DNA of 64,000 nucleotides from Proteobacteria bacterium ST_bin11 (GCA_002083615.1 MSXO01000067.1:1-64000); one strand, 5' to 3'; numbered from the stretch's first letter, positions 19,202 to 28,859 are shown. A program made the numbers and translations. The notes: generated by a model from the letters alone, not told the origin.

Positions 19202-19239
19202 CCTTACCCGCCAAGCCAGCCAGCTTCAGGTGGGTAAGG
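19202..19239 (+). terminator. Weak hairpin after the small gene
   Basis: Arms CCTTACCC (19202-19209) and GGGTAAGG (19232-19239) with a 22-base loop, followed only by TTTAAA. The loop is long and the T-run poor, so termination is doubtful. Confidence 0.25.
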
Positions 19240-19300
19240 TTTAAAGCCGGTCAAACCTCGCATCGGCTTTCGCTTATCTACTTTTTATCCAGGAGTTATC

Positions 19301-19965
19301 ATGAACACAAAACTTGCCCATGTCTTGCTTGCCAGCGCCAGCTTGCTGCTACCGCTGTCCAGCCAAGCTGAAAAAATTGCGTGGACTATAACGGCACGGT
19401 TACCGATATCGGTATTTTACTAACAGGATTTGGCGTCTCTGTCGGCAGCTCCATGTCGGGTTATTTCGTTTACGATGCAACTACCGGTGTCGTCAGCGCA
19501 TTTTCAAATACATTCAGCAACGGCTTTACCGCAGATCTATCCTCACCGGTCAATATGTTAGTGCAAGATGATCAACAAAATGGCTCCGCTACTTTGCCTG
19601 GCGATGGCTTTACCGTAGCAGGTGCCAGTACATCCAATATCATCTGGAATGGCTTCCTGGATCCTTACATGCAATTTGGCTTGAGGCAGGACAATGCCGA
19701 CGGACAATTATGGAGCGGCACTACACCGCCGGACTTAAACGCTTGGTCAGCCATTACCTTAGCAGCCATCAACGGCCCTGATTGGCGTTGGCTGGACTTT
19801 AATGTACCGGGTACAGCTAGTTTTGCCGACGATCAAATTCGTTTCTCGGTAGAAGAGTATTCGGCGAATGAGGTGAATGCGGTACCCGTGCCGACAGCCG
19901 TTTGGCTATTCCTGTCGGGTTTAATGGGCGTGCTGGGTTTGCACAAGCGCAAAACGCTTGCTTAA
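19301..19965 (+). pseudogene. PEP-CTERM exported protein gene with a frameshift
   Basis: A ribosome site (CAGGAG) and ATG 19301 start a clear signal peptide (MNTKLAHVLLASASLLLP through SSQAEKIA), which then stops early at TAA 19421-19423. The body continues in another frame from about 19381 (DYNGTVTDIGILLTG) to TAA at 19963-19965. It ends in a PEP-CTERM sorting tail: VPVPTAVWLFLSGLMG, then GLHKRK. One extra base near the A6 tract at about 19372-19377 would restore a single frame. It may be a true pseudogene, a slippage-controlled gene or a sequencing error. The intact protein would be exported and processed by exosortase. Confidence 0.7.
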
Positions 19966-19991
19966 GCAGGTTTCAATTTCGACATTAACCA

Positions 19992-20034
19992 GCGGACGCA
20001 TTAATGATATTGGCGCGTCCGCAGTTAAATTTTT
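19992..20034 (+). terminator. Rho-independent terminator
   Basis: Perfect 8-base arms GCGGACGC (19992-19999) and GCGTCCGC (20015-20022), followed shortly by a TTTTT run, lie 27 bases after the PEP-CTERM stop codon and fit an intrinsic terminator. Confidence 0.6.
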
Positions 20035-20175
20035 CAGTGGTTTGCGAACCCGGCATCCAGTGCTGGTGATGGTTGGCTCAAGCCTAGGTCTGGATTCTTT
20101 CCCTGTCTGCGGCTACATCATCCGAGATAACCGGCCAGGAGTTTGGCGCAATCCTTCAGATTAAATCGGCCAGGT

Positions 20176-20718
20176 TTACGGTTTTGCAGCCGTTTTACTG
20201 CCCAATAAAATCGTATGGCGCTGGTAGCTGTCGTCTGAGACGGAAACCCCAGCTTCGGATTTTTGCAATTGGTCGGCTCGATCTTTTTCAATGGCTTCCC
20301 TCAGCACATCGCGGTAGGATCGATTGACGTTGGTGGCATATTGCGTATCTTTTTTATCTTGCGTTTCGGCGATGGTTTTGGTGGGCTCCGGGTCGTAGCG
20401 CGCTTCAAGCTCCTCAGCCAGTTTTTTCAACTGCTGGCTAATCGCCAAAGCTAATGTAGACGAATGCGTTTGGTTGTCGTCCAAATTGAAAATCCGGACC
20501 ATTTCATCCCGCAAATTAAAGCCGTAAACCACCGGGTCGCCATGCTTTTGCTGAAAATCGTAGGCGATAAAAAAATCCAGCGGATTGGTAGGATTCTTAT
20601 CGAAAAAGATCGTGGCGCTTTCCATCGTGTAATTCAAGGCCTCGACAAACTGGTGCCGGGCCTGCTCCATTTCTTCGAAGATAAAGTCATCGGCAATTTG
20701 TTTTACGATGTATTTCAT
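20176..20718 (-). CDS. Hypothetical protein, 180 residues
   Basis: Begins MKYIVKQIADDFIFEEMEQA. It has no signal peptide, no membrane segment and no motif I can name. The first 100 residues look like a small alpha/beta domain; the C-terminal half is charged and helical (EELEARYDPEPTKTIAETQDK). It is divergent from hsdM, whose start is 280 bases away; I see no gene or strong motif in that gap. Composition resembles the genome norm. Confidence 0.55.
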   Translation of the reverse strand: MKYIVKQIADDFIFEEMEQARHQFVEALNYTMESATIFFDKNPTNPLDFFIAYDFQQKHGDPVVYGFNLRDEMVRIFNLDDNQTHSSTLALAISQQLKKLAEELEARYDPEPTKTIAETQDKKDTQYATNVNRSYRDVLREAIEKDRADQLQKSEAGVSVSDDSYQRHTILLGSKTAAKP

Positions 20719-20998
20719 AATCCGCTCCGGCGTAAATTCGATTGAACCGTCAACATAAAACTCGCTGCATCCTACTCTGTATTCAGCATCCGAGCGAATG
20801 CCCTAAGATCAAAAATCCTAAAGCGAGCAACTTGACCACGAAAAATCCCAGTCGTCCCCAAAAACTAAACACTGCTGATACGCTATGACCGGCATTGGCT
20901 CTGACACTTACATAAAGAAAAAACCACAACCATTACGTTCCAAACCCTCAAGCAGGTAAACTAACCAGCTTGACGATAGACACGACCGAATTGGGAAC

Positions 20999-23053
20999 AT
21001 GGCCGAAAATCAAAATATCCTGCAATACGAATCCAAAATCTGGGCAACCGCCGACCTGTTAAGAGGCTCGGGTATCAAAGAATCCGAATGGCCGTCTTTC
21101 ATGATGCCGTTTTTTGCTTTGGCGATGATCGAAAGCCGCTTGATTCGCATGTTGGATGAAATGAAGTCCGTCTATGGCGAGGACACGTTAAAGGACATGG
21201 ACAAAGCCGATTATATCGACCTGATCAAGGACAAAGGCCAGGGCTACAACGTCTATATCTTCGAACGCCACAAAACCCTGAAGGACATTTGCGCCAACGA
21301 CAAATCCTTCGACATCGATTTTGACGCTTATTTGCACGGCTTCGACGGCGAAACCAAAGACCTGCTGGGCGTGGATGCCACAGAAGGCGAGAAGTTTCTC
21401 GACATCAAAGGCGTCATCGCCAAACTCAAAGCCAAGAAAGTATTGCTGGGCTACACGAAGGAATGGAGCGAGATCGACCTCAAGCCCTTCAATAACTCGG
21501 AAATCACCACGTTGGAAGAGCACATCAAACGCAAATGGGCGGATATTTCCGCCGAAACCGCCGGGGAGCAGTACACCCCAGATGATGTAATTGGTTTGAT
21601 TGCCGAGATTATCGCCTCCAAGATTCAAGAATCCGACAAGCTGTTAAGGCTTTACGACTGCACCTGCGGCGGCGGCAATATGCTGTTTGGCGTGGAAGAT
21701 CGGATCGGCCAGAAGGTCAAGCGCTTGACCCAAACCTTTGGCCAGGACTGGAACGATGCGCTTTATGCGCTGGCCAAGATCGAAAGCCGGTTTCGAGTCG
21801 ATTCCAAAATCGAGCATGGTAACACCTTAACCGATGACAAATTCTATAACGACGAATTTGACGTGGTGGTCGCCAATCCACCGTATGGCGTCAGCTGGAA
21901 AGGCTATAAAAACGATATAGAGCACGACAAAACCGGGCGCTTCAAATTCATTCCGTCCATATCCGACGGGCAATTGCTGTTCATGCAGCACCTGATTGCC
22001 AAACTCGACGCCACCGGCATGGGCGTGGTGGTTCACAATGGCTCCACCTTGTTTTCCGGCGATGCCGGATCGGCGGAAAGCAATATCCGTAAATGGATGC
22101 TGGATACCGATATTGTCGAAGCTATTATCCAGTTGCCGACCGATGAGTTTTTCAATACCGGCATTTATACCTATCTGTGGGTGCTCAACAAAAACAAGGA
22201 CGCCGCCCGCAAAGATAAAGTGATGCTGATCAACGCCAGTGAGAAATTCAAGGCGCTTAAGAAAAGCAAAGGCTCCAAACGCAAGGAAGTGGACGAACAA
22301 AGCCGCCTGGAGATAGTGGAAACACTGGCAGCGTTTGTAGACAATGACTATGCCCGCGTCTTCGACAAGGAATATTTCTATTTCAACAAACAGGCCATCC
22401 TGCTGACCCACGTCGATGTCAACGGCAGAAGCTTTGAGGCGCAACTGGCAGACGGCAAGAAGAGCCAGAAATTAAAGCCGATCAAACTGGACAACGGCGA
22501 ACGCAGCCTAACGGACTTTGACATCTCCACTTTCGATGCCGAGCAATTTGTATCCTTGGCCGACTATTTTGAAAACGACATCAAACCGTTTATCGCCGGG
22601 TTGGATTACAAGGAACAGCCTGTGATCGTTACCACCGCAAAGGCCCAATATCGCTTTGATAATGACCAGGAAACCCTGATCAAAACCGAAAACGGCCACA
22701 CAGAAGAACTAGGCTGCGGCAAGATCGTGGTCAAAGCCAGCCTGAAAAATGCCAGTCGCAGCCAGCCCGAACGGATTGAAATCACGGTCGAACTCACGCC
22801 GGACACGCAGAAAGATTACGAGATCATTCCGTTTCATAAAGACGAGGCCGAAAACCAACAGGCGATCGAAGCCTTCATGGCCAAGTACATCAGCAAGCCG
22901 TTTGTGACTCTGGAAAACGTAGTTGGCGTGGAAATCAACTTCAACAAGGTGTTCTACACGCCGGAAAAGCTGCGGCCGGTCGGCGAGATTCTCGCTGATA
23001 TTGCCGAGCTAGATGCAAAGTTAAAAGCTTTGGATGATACGGTTCTGCTATGA
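20999..23053 (+). CDS. hsdM: Type I restriction-modification methyltransferase subunit HsdM
   Basis: A 684-residue adenine-N6 methyltransferase. The N-terminal helical bundle (LLRGSGIKESEWPSFMMPF) is typical of HsdM. The SAM site is DCTCGGGNML (near 220) and the catalytic motif IV is NPPY (293-296). GEQYTPDDVIGLIAEI precedes the core, as in the family. Length is on the long side because of an extended C-terminus. The stop overlaps the hsdS start by four bases, so M and S are made together and should assemble as M2S. Confidence 0.95.
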   Translation: MAENQNILQYESKIWATADLLRGSGIKESEWPSFMMPFFALAMIESRLIRMLDEMKSVYGEDTLKDMDKADYIDLIKDKGQGYNVYIFERHKTLKDICANDKSFDIDFDAYLHGFDGETKDLLGVDATEGEKFLDIKGVIAKLKAKKVLLGYTKEWSEIDLKPFNNSEITTLEEHIKRKWADISAETAGEQYTPDDVIGLIAEIIASKIQESDKLLRLYDCTCGGGNMLFGVEDRIGQKVKRLTQTFGQDWNDALYALAKIESRFRVDSKIEHGNTLTDDKFYNDEFDVVVANPPYGVSWKGYKNDIEHDKTGRFKFIPSISDGQLLFMQHLIAKLDATGMGVVVHNGSTLFSGDAGSAESNIRKWMLDTDIVEAIIQLPTDEFFNTGIYTYLWVLNKNKDAARKDKVMLINASEKFKALKKSKGSKRKEVDEQSRLEIVETLAAFVDNDYARVFDKEYFYFNKQAILLTHVDVNGRSFEAQLADGKKSQKLKPIKLDNGERSLTDFDISTFDAEQFVSLADYFENDIKPFIAGLDYKEQPVIVTTAKAQYRFDNDQETLIKTENGHTEELGCGKIVVKASLKNASRSQPERIEITVELTPDTQKDYEIIPFHKDEAENQQAIEAFMAKYISKPFVTLENVVGVEINFNKVFYTPEKLRPVGEILADIAELDAKLKALDDTVLL

Positions 23054-24366
23054 AACTCATTTCTACGCCTTATAAACATTATGTGGACAGTCACAATGAA
23101 TGGTTGGATAAACTGCCATCAGAATGGGTAGAAAAAAGGGTTAAAGACTTGTTCAGATTGGTAACTGATATGGCGGTTAATAATAACGACTTCGAGTTAT
23201 TGTCGTTGTATGCCGCAATCGGGGTTAGACCGAGAAAAGACTTAGAAGCGCGTGGCAACAAAGCTAGTTCAACTGATGGATATTGGTTAGTCAGAAAGGG
23301 CGATATTGTCGTCAATAAACTACTGGCTTGGATGGGATCAGTTGGTTTATCCGAATTTGACGGTGTAACGAGTCCTGCCTACGATATTTTGCGAAAAACA
23401 AACAAAGAAGTTGATCCTAGATATTTTTCTTATTTGTTTAGAATAGAAAGAGCAAAAGAAATTTTTAAGCGTAATTCGCGCGGCATAATGGATATGCGGT
23501 TGAGGCTTTATTTCGATAAGTTAGGCGCCTTAGTTGTTCCAGTTCCATCATTTGCTACCCAAAAATCCATTGCCGATTATCTGGATAATAAAACCGCGCA
23601 AATCGACCAACAAATCGACCTGCTTTCCCAAAAGGCCAAGCACTATGGCGAACTGAAGCAAGCCCTGATTAACGAAACCGTCACGCGCGGGCTGGATAAA
23701 ACCGTGCCCATGAAAGACAGCGGGATTGGGTGGATTGGGTATATTCCGGAGCACTGGGATTTGAAGCGTATTAAAGATACAACCTATGTCAAAGGGCGCA
23801 TAGGTTGGCAAGGCTTACGCAACGAAGATTTTCTTGATAGCGGAAGTTATTATTGTGTTACAGGCACAGATTTAAAGCAGGGGGAAATTGATTGGAGTAA
23901 TTGTTATTATGTCGATCAAGAGAGGTATAAACAGGATATAAATATTCAATTAAAAATTGATGATATTTTAATTACTAAAGATGGAACAATTGGTAAGGTG
24001 GCCATTGTTAAAGATATTCCTTTACCAGCAACTTTGAATAGCGGAGTTTTTGTTACAAGGTCACTTAAAAATTCTTATGTGACTAAATTCATGTACTGGG
24101 TTTTGCATTCTTGTCAGTTTACCGCTTTTATTGATCTGACAAAAGGCGGTTCAACAATTCAACATCTATACCAAAATGTGTTTAATCGCTTTATTTTTTC
24201 ATATCCTTTATTGTTAGAACAAAAAGCCATCGCTGATTATCTCGACCAAAAAACCGCGCAAATCGACGCCATTGTCACAACCATCAACGCTCAAATCGAT
24301 CACCTGAAAGCACTGCGCAAAACCCTGATCAACGATGTCGTGACCGGCAAAATCTGCGTCCTTTAG
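23050..24366 (+). CDS. hsdS: Type I restriction-modification specificity subunit HsdS
   Basis: A 438-residue protein with two target-recognition domains, each followed by a helical spacer. The spacers are near repeats: ADYLDNKTAQIDQQIDLL (about 178-195) and ADYLDQKTAQIDAIVTTI near the C-terminus. Each half-domain reads one half of a bipartite DNA site. The recognition domains are markedly more AT-rich than the spacers, as expected where these domains are swapped between strains. The site itself cannot be predicted from sequence alone. Confidence 0.95.
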   Translation: MKLISTPYKHYVDSHNEWLDKLPSEWVEKRVKDLFRLVTDMAVNNNDFELLSLYAAIGVRPRKDLEARGNKASSTDGYWLVRKGDIVVNKLLAWMGSVGLSEFDGVTSPAYDILRKTNKEVDPRYFSYLFRIERAKEIFKRNSRGIMDMRLRLYFDKLGALVVPVPSFATQKSIADYLDNKTAQIDQQIDLLSQKAKHYGELKQALINETVTRGLDKTVPMKDSGIGWIGYIPEHWDLKRIKDTTYVKGRIGWQGLRNEDFLDSGSYYCVTGTDLKQGEIDWSNCYYVDQERYKQDINIQLKIDDILITKDGTIGKVAIVKDIPLPATLNSGVFVTRSLKNSYVTKFMYWVLHSCQFTAFIDLTKGGSTIQHLYQNVFNRFIFSYPLLLEQKAIADYLDQKTAQIDAIVTTINAQIDHLKALRKTLINDVVTGKICVL

Positions 24367-24377
24367 GAAAATTCACC

Positions 24378-24539
24378 ATGACCCAAACTGTGCAAACCCT
24401 GGTACATCAAGGTTGGGCAGGCAGTTTTCAGGAAATCGTCAACGATGCCCTGCGGCGCTATCTGGAATCCCATCAGGAAGCCTTGACCGAAGCCTTGATT
24501 CAGGAGGATGTGCAATGGGGCTTGCAGGGTGATGACTAG
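24378..24539 (+). CDS. Short ribbon-helix-helix-like protein (possible antitoxin)
   Basis: A 53-residue frame with ATG 24378 and TAG 24537-24539. TVQTLVHQGWAGSFQEIVNDALRRYLE (described here in two parts: residues 4-18, then 19-30) follows the strand-helix-helix pattern of small CopG/ParD-type antitoxins. AGGAAAATT before the ATG is a fair ribosome site. It begins only 11 bases after hsdS, so it is probably co-transcribed. No partner toxin follows directly; it may be solitary or a remnant. Confidence 0.55.
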   Translation: MTQTVQTLVHQGWAGSFQEIVNDALRRYLESHQEALTEALIQEDVQWGLQGDD

Positions 24540-24630
24540 AGCTGTCGGCGCCGGGCAATTACCGCTCCGGTTAAGGATATGTTCATGAATATGCTCTCGG
24601 AATTCGGCTGGCGCCGAGTCACTCGGTTAT

Positions 24631-24717
24631 CCCCCCTCTTTGATAAAGAGGGGCTGGGGGAGATTTTTTAAATAAATCCCCCTCGATCCCCCTTTTTGAA
24701 AGGGGGAGGTTATTTTT
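24631..24717. repeat. Dispersed C-rich/G-rich repeat, copy 2
   Basis: Two inverted modules, CCCCCCTCTTTGATAAAGAG followed by GGGCTGGGGGAGATTT, then CCCCCTTTTTGAAAGGGGGA, match the theme at 2141-2212. They sit between the short antitoxin-like gene and the Phd/VapC pair and can fold into hairpins. The copy may mark an insertion point within the restriction locus. Confidence 0.6.
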
Positions 24718-24793
24718 AGTAAAACGTACTGTTTTAAGTTGCTCTGGTCGTTAGACTATTCTAAGCTAACCATTAGCTAACCCGGAGGCCACC

Positions 24794-25054
24794 ATGCAAA
24801 CCGTCAACATTCACGAAGCCAAAACCAATCTGTCGCGTCTGCTGGAAGCCGTGGAAAGTGGCGAGGATGTGGTTATCGCCCGTGCGGGTAAACCGGTGGC
24901 GACCTTAACCGCTTACAATCCGCCGCGCAACAAGATCGCGGCGCCAGGCGGCATGGAAGGGGAAATCCGAATGGCCGAGGATTTCGATGCGCCGCTTGAC
25001 GATCTCTTCGATTGTCTAAAACAGCATGGCGACGATCCGCTGGATCAGTTGTAA
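24794..25054 (+). CDS. Antitoxin of the Phd/YefM family
   Basis: An 86-residue protein with the classic start MQTVNIHEAKTNLSRLLEAV and the motif GEDVVIARAGKPVATL of the Phd/YefM DNA-binding fold. The acidic C-terminus (DDLFDCLKQHGDDPLDQL) should wrap and block the toxin. CCCGGAGG before the ATG is a strong ribosome site. It is followed after three bases by the PIN-domain toxin gene, and likely represses their shared promoter. Confidence 0.92.
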   Translation: MQTVNIHEAKTNLSRLLEAVESGEDVVIARAGKPVATLTAYNPPRNKIAAPGGMEGEIRMAEDFDAPLDDLFDCLKQHGDDPLDQL

Positions 25055-25057
25055 ATC

Positions 25058-25444
25058 ATGCGTTTATTACTGGATACTCATCTGATTTTGTGGTGGCAAG
25101 GCATGCGCGACAAGGTGCCGGTGATGGCTCAAGAATTGATCCAAGACTCGCAAGACCCGGTGTATGTGAGTCGCGCCTCGTTGTGGGAAATGGCGATCAA
25201 AGTGGGACAGGGAAAATTGCAGCTGGATTTACGGCGTTTCTGCGAACGCATTCAGGCCGACGGTTTTTCCTGGCTACCCATTGAAAACGCCCATTTGCTG
25301 GCCCTAGCCACATTGCCCCAATTCGACGACCACAAAGACCCATTCGAGCGCTTGTTGGTAGCGCAGTCACTCAGCGAACCGTTGATTTTGTTGACTGCCG
25401 ATAGCAAATTAGCACGCTACGGCGTGACCGTTAAACTGGTCTAG
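25058..25444 (+). CDS. vapC: PIN-domain ribonuclease toxin (VapC-like)
   Basis: A 128-residue toxin. PIN acidic residues are visible: LLLDTH at the start, ASLWEMAIK in the middle, and TADSKLARYGV near the end, with a DDHKDPFERLLVAQ segment typical of the Phd-paired VapC subgroup. It should cleave RNA when its antitoxin is degraded. It lies inside the hsd locus, between hsdS and hsdR, where it could stabilise the restriction genes. Confidence 0.92.
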   Translation: MRLLLDTHLILWWQGMRDKVPVMAQELIQDSQDPVYVSRASLWEMAIKVGQGKLQLDLRRFCERIQADGFSWLPIENAHLLALATLPQFDDHKDPFERLLVAQSLSEPLILLTADSKLARYGVTVKLV

Positions 25445-25511
25445 CAGGCAATCGGCAAAACGGAATGGATAACCGACGGTAACTATTCAGTCCTTTGGTC
25501 AAGCATCCATG

Positions 25512-25577
25512 CGTAGGCTGGATAAGCGTTAGCGCATCCGGCAAAGGCGGTGGATGCGCGTTACTTATCCACCCTAC
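25512..25577. repeat. GTAGG-GGATAAGCG repeat, copy 1
   Basis: An imperfect palindrome starting CGTAGGCTGGATAAGCG and ending ACTTATCCACCCTAC lies between vapC and hsdR. A related copy is at 50217-50294, between mxaG and mxaI. It is a REP-like hairpin family and nothing coding is seen in it. Confidence 0.6.
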
Positions 25578-25608
25578 ATAGATAAACGCTGAATAATTAC
25601 GACCGACG

Positions 25609-28600
25609 ATGAATGAATTACACCTGCAAGACCGATTTTTGCTGCCGTTCCTGCGCGATAGTCTGGGCTACCGGGAAGTCAAAGCCAATACCGTCACCCA
25701 TTCGCTGATTATCGAAGAAGACCTGGAAGCGTTCATTGCCGAAACCGAACTGAACCAGAAGCCTTATGAGGCCTTGCTGAAAAAATACAGCGGCAACAGG
25801 CGAGCATTGCTGGATGATTTAATCGAACTGATTCAGGAACGCTGCGGCAGCAGTCGTAACAAAGCCTTGTTCCTGAATGCCAATAAATCCATCGCCTTGC
25901 AAGGCATCAAACTGCACTTGTTTTACACCGCCGACAGTGTGATCCACGACAACGCGCTGTTCGAGCAGAACATTTTTTCGGTGGTGCAGGAACTGCCGTA
26001 TAAATACCGCTACCAGGACCAGCTGATCTATGCCTTCCGGCCCGATTTGTCATTTTTTGTAAACGGCATTTATCTGGGCTATAGCGAGCTGAAATCCAAC
26101 TACACCAACCAGAGCGCGCAAAAAAATGGACGCGGCAAAGTCATCAAGGACTATTTCGAGGCGGTGAAAGCCTATTACACGCACGTAGACGCCAACGCCC
26201 TGCTCAGTGAGAAAGACAAGGAAGCCGTTCGCCGGGATTTTCTGAAAGTCTTTGAAAAAGCCATTCATATCACCACCACCGACATCAAGGATACTTACGT
26301 CATACGCAACATCGCCGACTTTTTCGACGAGATTCTGGAAACCTGCCGCCAGGGTAAGTTTGATCGTGAGGAGTGCGAAAAACGGGTGATGAAGGTGTTC
26401 AAACCCTATCCTTTACTCAACCCCGACGCCGATAAAAAGGACAAATTCAAGGAATTGTTCACCTGTCACTACGGCAAGGCTTTCGTCGAAAAGGAAATTC
26501 TGTATTACAACTTCATCGAGCGCGATGTGGCTGTCGTTAATGGCGTCAAGCAGCTCAAAGATGAGAAAGGCCAGCTGATTTCGCCCAGGCCCAAGCAAAA
26601 ATTCGGCACCGACAAAATCATCGCCAAAATTGACGAGTTTTTGGAACACGAAGGCGAAGATGATTACTTTATTGCCTTGCTGGAAAAACAACTGACGAAT
26701 GTTTCGCCTGCCAAACGCCAGGAGCTGATCGACAAACGCAAGGCTTACGCCAATAACAAAAACGTCTATTCGCTGTTGATGCAGTACGCGGCAGGTTTTG
26801 GTAAATCCAATATCATTGGCTGGACGGCCCTGCAACTCAAGGACATGCGGCGCCATGGCGAGTATGTTTACGACAAGATCATGATTGTGGTGGATCGGCT
26901 GCAGTTGCGCAGTCAGCTGGATTCTTTGATGTTGAATATGAACATCGACAAGCGCATGTATATCGAGGCGCACAACAAGAAGACTTTTCAGGAGGCCTTG
27001 AAATCCGATATGCGGATTGTCATCGTCAACCTGCAAAAGTTCGGCACCGCCCGTGACATGCTGGACAAAGAGGTGTTGGACAAACTGGCCCAGCTGCGCA
27101 TCGTGTTTTTGATTGATGAGATTCACCGCTCCAACAGCGGCGAATTGCACGAGGACATGGTCAATATCTTCGATGAATTGCAATCCGCTTTCGATCAGGA
27201 CAAAGCCTACCAAGCCAAGCGCAACAAGAAGAATCTGATTATCGGTTTTACGGCGACGCCGGATGATCACACCCTGGCCCGCTTTGGCGAATACAGCGGT
27301 TATGCGGAAAGCGAAAAATTATGGGTGCCGTTTGATTCTTACACCATGAAGGAAGCCATCGAGGATGGCTTTATTCTGAATCCGCTGAAGAATATCGTGC
27401 CGGTGGCTTCCAAGATGCTGTTCGATGTACCGCAAAATGAGTTGGAGGGCTTTGAGGCCAAGGAATACAAGGATGTCCAGAAGAAGCAAATCTACGAAAA
27501 CCGCGAGCGCATAGATGCCATTGCCAACTATGTGGCCGATATGCTGGTCAAGGATGTCTACCGGCAGATACGCGGTACCGGTAAAGCCATGCTGGCGGTG
27601 TATTCGATCAAGGCGGCCATTGCTTACAAAGAAGCGGTGAGCAAATATTTCAATGAACGGGTCAAAGAGCCCAAGTACCAGAAATACGCCGATGCGCCGA
27701 TTTACATTGTGTATTCGGACAACCAGGATGAACAAAGCGCCAAAGGCTTGAATGGCGGTTTATCCGAAGAAAAGGTGTTGGAGCAGTTTTCGCTGCGAAA
27801 AAATGGTTTGATCATCGTGGTCGCCAAGTTACAAACCGGTTTCGATGAACGGCGGCTACATACCTTATTTCTGGATAAGGAGATTCGCGGCATCAGTGCC
27901 ATTCAGACCATTTCCCGCGTCAACCGCACCACCAAGTACAAAAACGACTGCAAGATCATCGATTTCTCTTACGAGAATGTGAACGTGCAGAACATCAAGG
28001 ATGCATTCGAGCATTTCTCCGATGTCGTCGTCAGTGACTTTGACCCATTCAGCGATAAGCGGGTGCTGGAAATTTTGTATACCGAGCTGAAAAAGTCGGA
28101 GGTGTATCAGAAGTTTTTCGATGTGTTTATGCAGATATTCAAGGATGCCGATAAGCGGGACGATCCTGAAAACTATCTGGACCTTGAAAACAGCATCGAG
28201 AAGTTTATCGACGCCAATCCCAAGCGGACGGCGGATACCAAGGCCAAAACGGCGCAATATTTCACCATCCTGAACCGGATCGAGTATGTGATTGAACTGG
28301 AGCTTAAATTCAGCATTCCGTCTTTCTTGCACTTCTGGCGTAAGTTCAACACCCTCTACAACCTGCTGCATCGCTCGGACGCTGGCAAAGACCCGATTGA
28401 GGTGTATTTCGACAATCAGATCGGCATCATTGAAGTGGAAGCACAGGCAAGCGAAGCCAAGAAAAAGCAGCCGCCGAAAGTGGCGGAAGGCACAGAGCAA
28501 AGCGGTGGCTATCAATTCGACATTTTGAAAATCATTGAGGCTCGCAACGATCAGGAAGCGGTCGTCGGCACATTGATCAAGGACTTTGAAGGCAAAATTC

Positions 28601-28833
28601 AGCAACTGTTCGAGTTTGTCTGCCAGGAAGACGAAGGCAAACGCCTGATCGTCAAAATCAAATCACATAAAGTGTCTGAAGCTGAAATTTACAGCGATTT
28701 TGCCAAGCTGTACCGCCGATTCCGAGCCTTACGCAAGAAAACAGTGGGCGATTATTTTTTCAAGGAAACCGAAGATTTGGTGGAAAAGCTTTGTGATGAT
28801 TTTGAGGTGATTATTAAAGCCAATGACGAATAA
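25609..28833 (+). CDS. hsdR: Type I restriction enzyme subunit HsdR
   Basis: A 1074-residue motor and nuclease. The PD-(D/E)xK nuclease is near 145-170 (YAFRPDLSFF followed by YSELKSNY). The SF2 translocase has Walker A AAGFGKSN (about 396), the DEAD-like LIDEIHRS (about 502) and the motif III FTATPDD (about 546); later motifs include LQTGFDERRLHTLFLDK and IQTISRVNR. It cuts DNA away from the target once translocation stalls. It is separated from hsdS by the toxin-antitoxin pair and two repeats, so it may have its own promoter. Confidence 0.95.
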   Translation: MNELHLQDRFLLPFLRDSLGYREVKANTVTHSLIIEEDLEAFIAETELNQKPYEALLKKYSGNRRALLDDLIELIQERCGSSRNKALFLNANKSIALQGIKLHLFYTADSVIHDNALFEQNIFSVVQELPYKYRYQDQLIYAFRPDLSFFVNGIYLGYSELKSNYTNQSAQKNGRGKVIKDYFEAVKAYYTHVDANALLSEKDKEAVRRDFLKVFEKAIHITTTDIKDTYVIRNIADFFDEILETCRQGKFDREECEKRVMKVFKPYPLLNPDADKKDKFKELFTCHYGKAFVEKEILYYNFIERDVAVVNGVKQLKDEKGQLISPRPKQKFGTDKIIAKIDEFLEHEGEDDYFIALLEKQLTNVSPAKRQELIDKRKAYANNKNVYSLLMQYAAGFGKSNIIGWTALQLKDMRRHGEYVYDKIMIVVDRLQLRSQLDSLMLNMNIDKRMYIEAHNKKTFQEALKSDMRIVIVNLQKFGTARDMLDKEVLDKLAQLRIVFLIDEIHRSNSGELHEDMVNIFDELQSAFDQDKAYQAKRNKKNLIIGFTATPDDHTLARFGEYSGYAESEKLWVPFDSYTMKEAIEDGFILNPLKNIVPVASKMLFDVPQNELEGFEAKEYKDVQKKQIYENRERIDAIANYVADMLVKDVYRQIRGTGKAMLAVYSIKAAIAYKEAVSKYFNERVKEPKYQKYADAPIYIVYSDNQDEQSAKGLNGGLSEEKVLEQFSLRKNGLIIVVAKLQTGFDERRLHTLFLDKEIRGISAIQTISRVNRTTKYKNDCKIIDFSYENVNVQNIKDAFEHFSDVVVSDFDPFSDKRVLEILYTELKKSEVYQKFFDVFMQIFKDADKRDDPENYLDLENSIEKFIDANPKRTADTKAKTAQYFTILNRIEYVIELELKFSIPSFLHFWRKFNTLYNLLHRSDAGKDPIEVYFDNQIGIIEVEAQASEAKKKQPPKVAEGTEQSGGYQFDILKIIEARNDQEAVVGTLIKDFEGKIQQLFEFVCQEDEGKRLIVKIKSHKVSEAEIYSDFAKLYRRFRALRKKTVGDYFFKETEDLVEKLCDDFEVIIKANDE

Positions 28834-28859
28834 TTGTAAAGCATGTTAAATCGACACTT

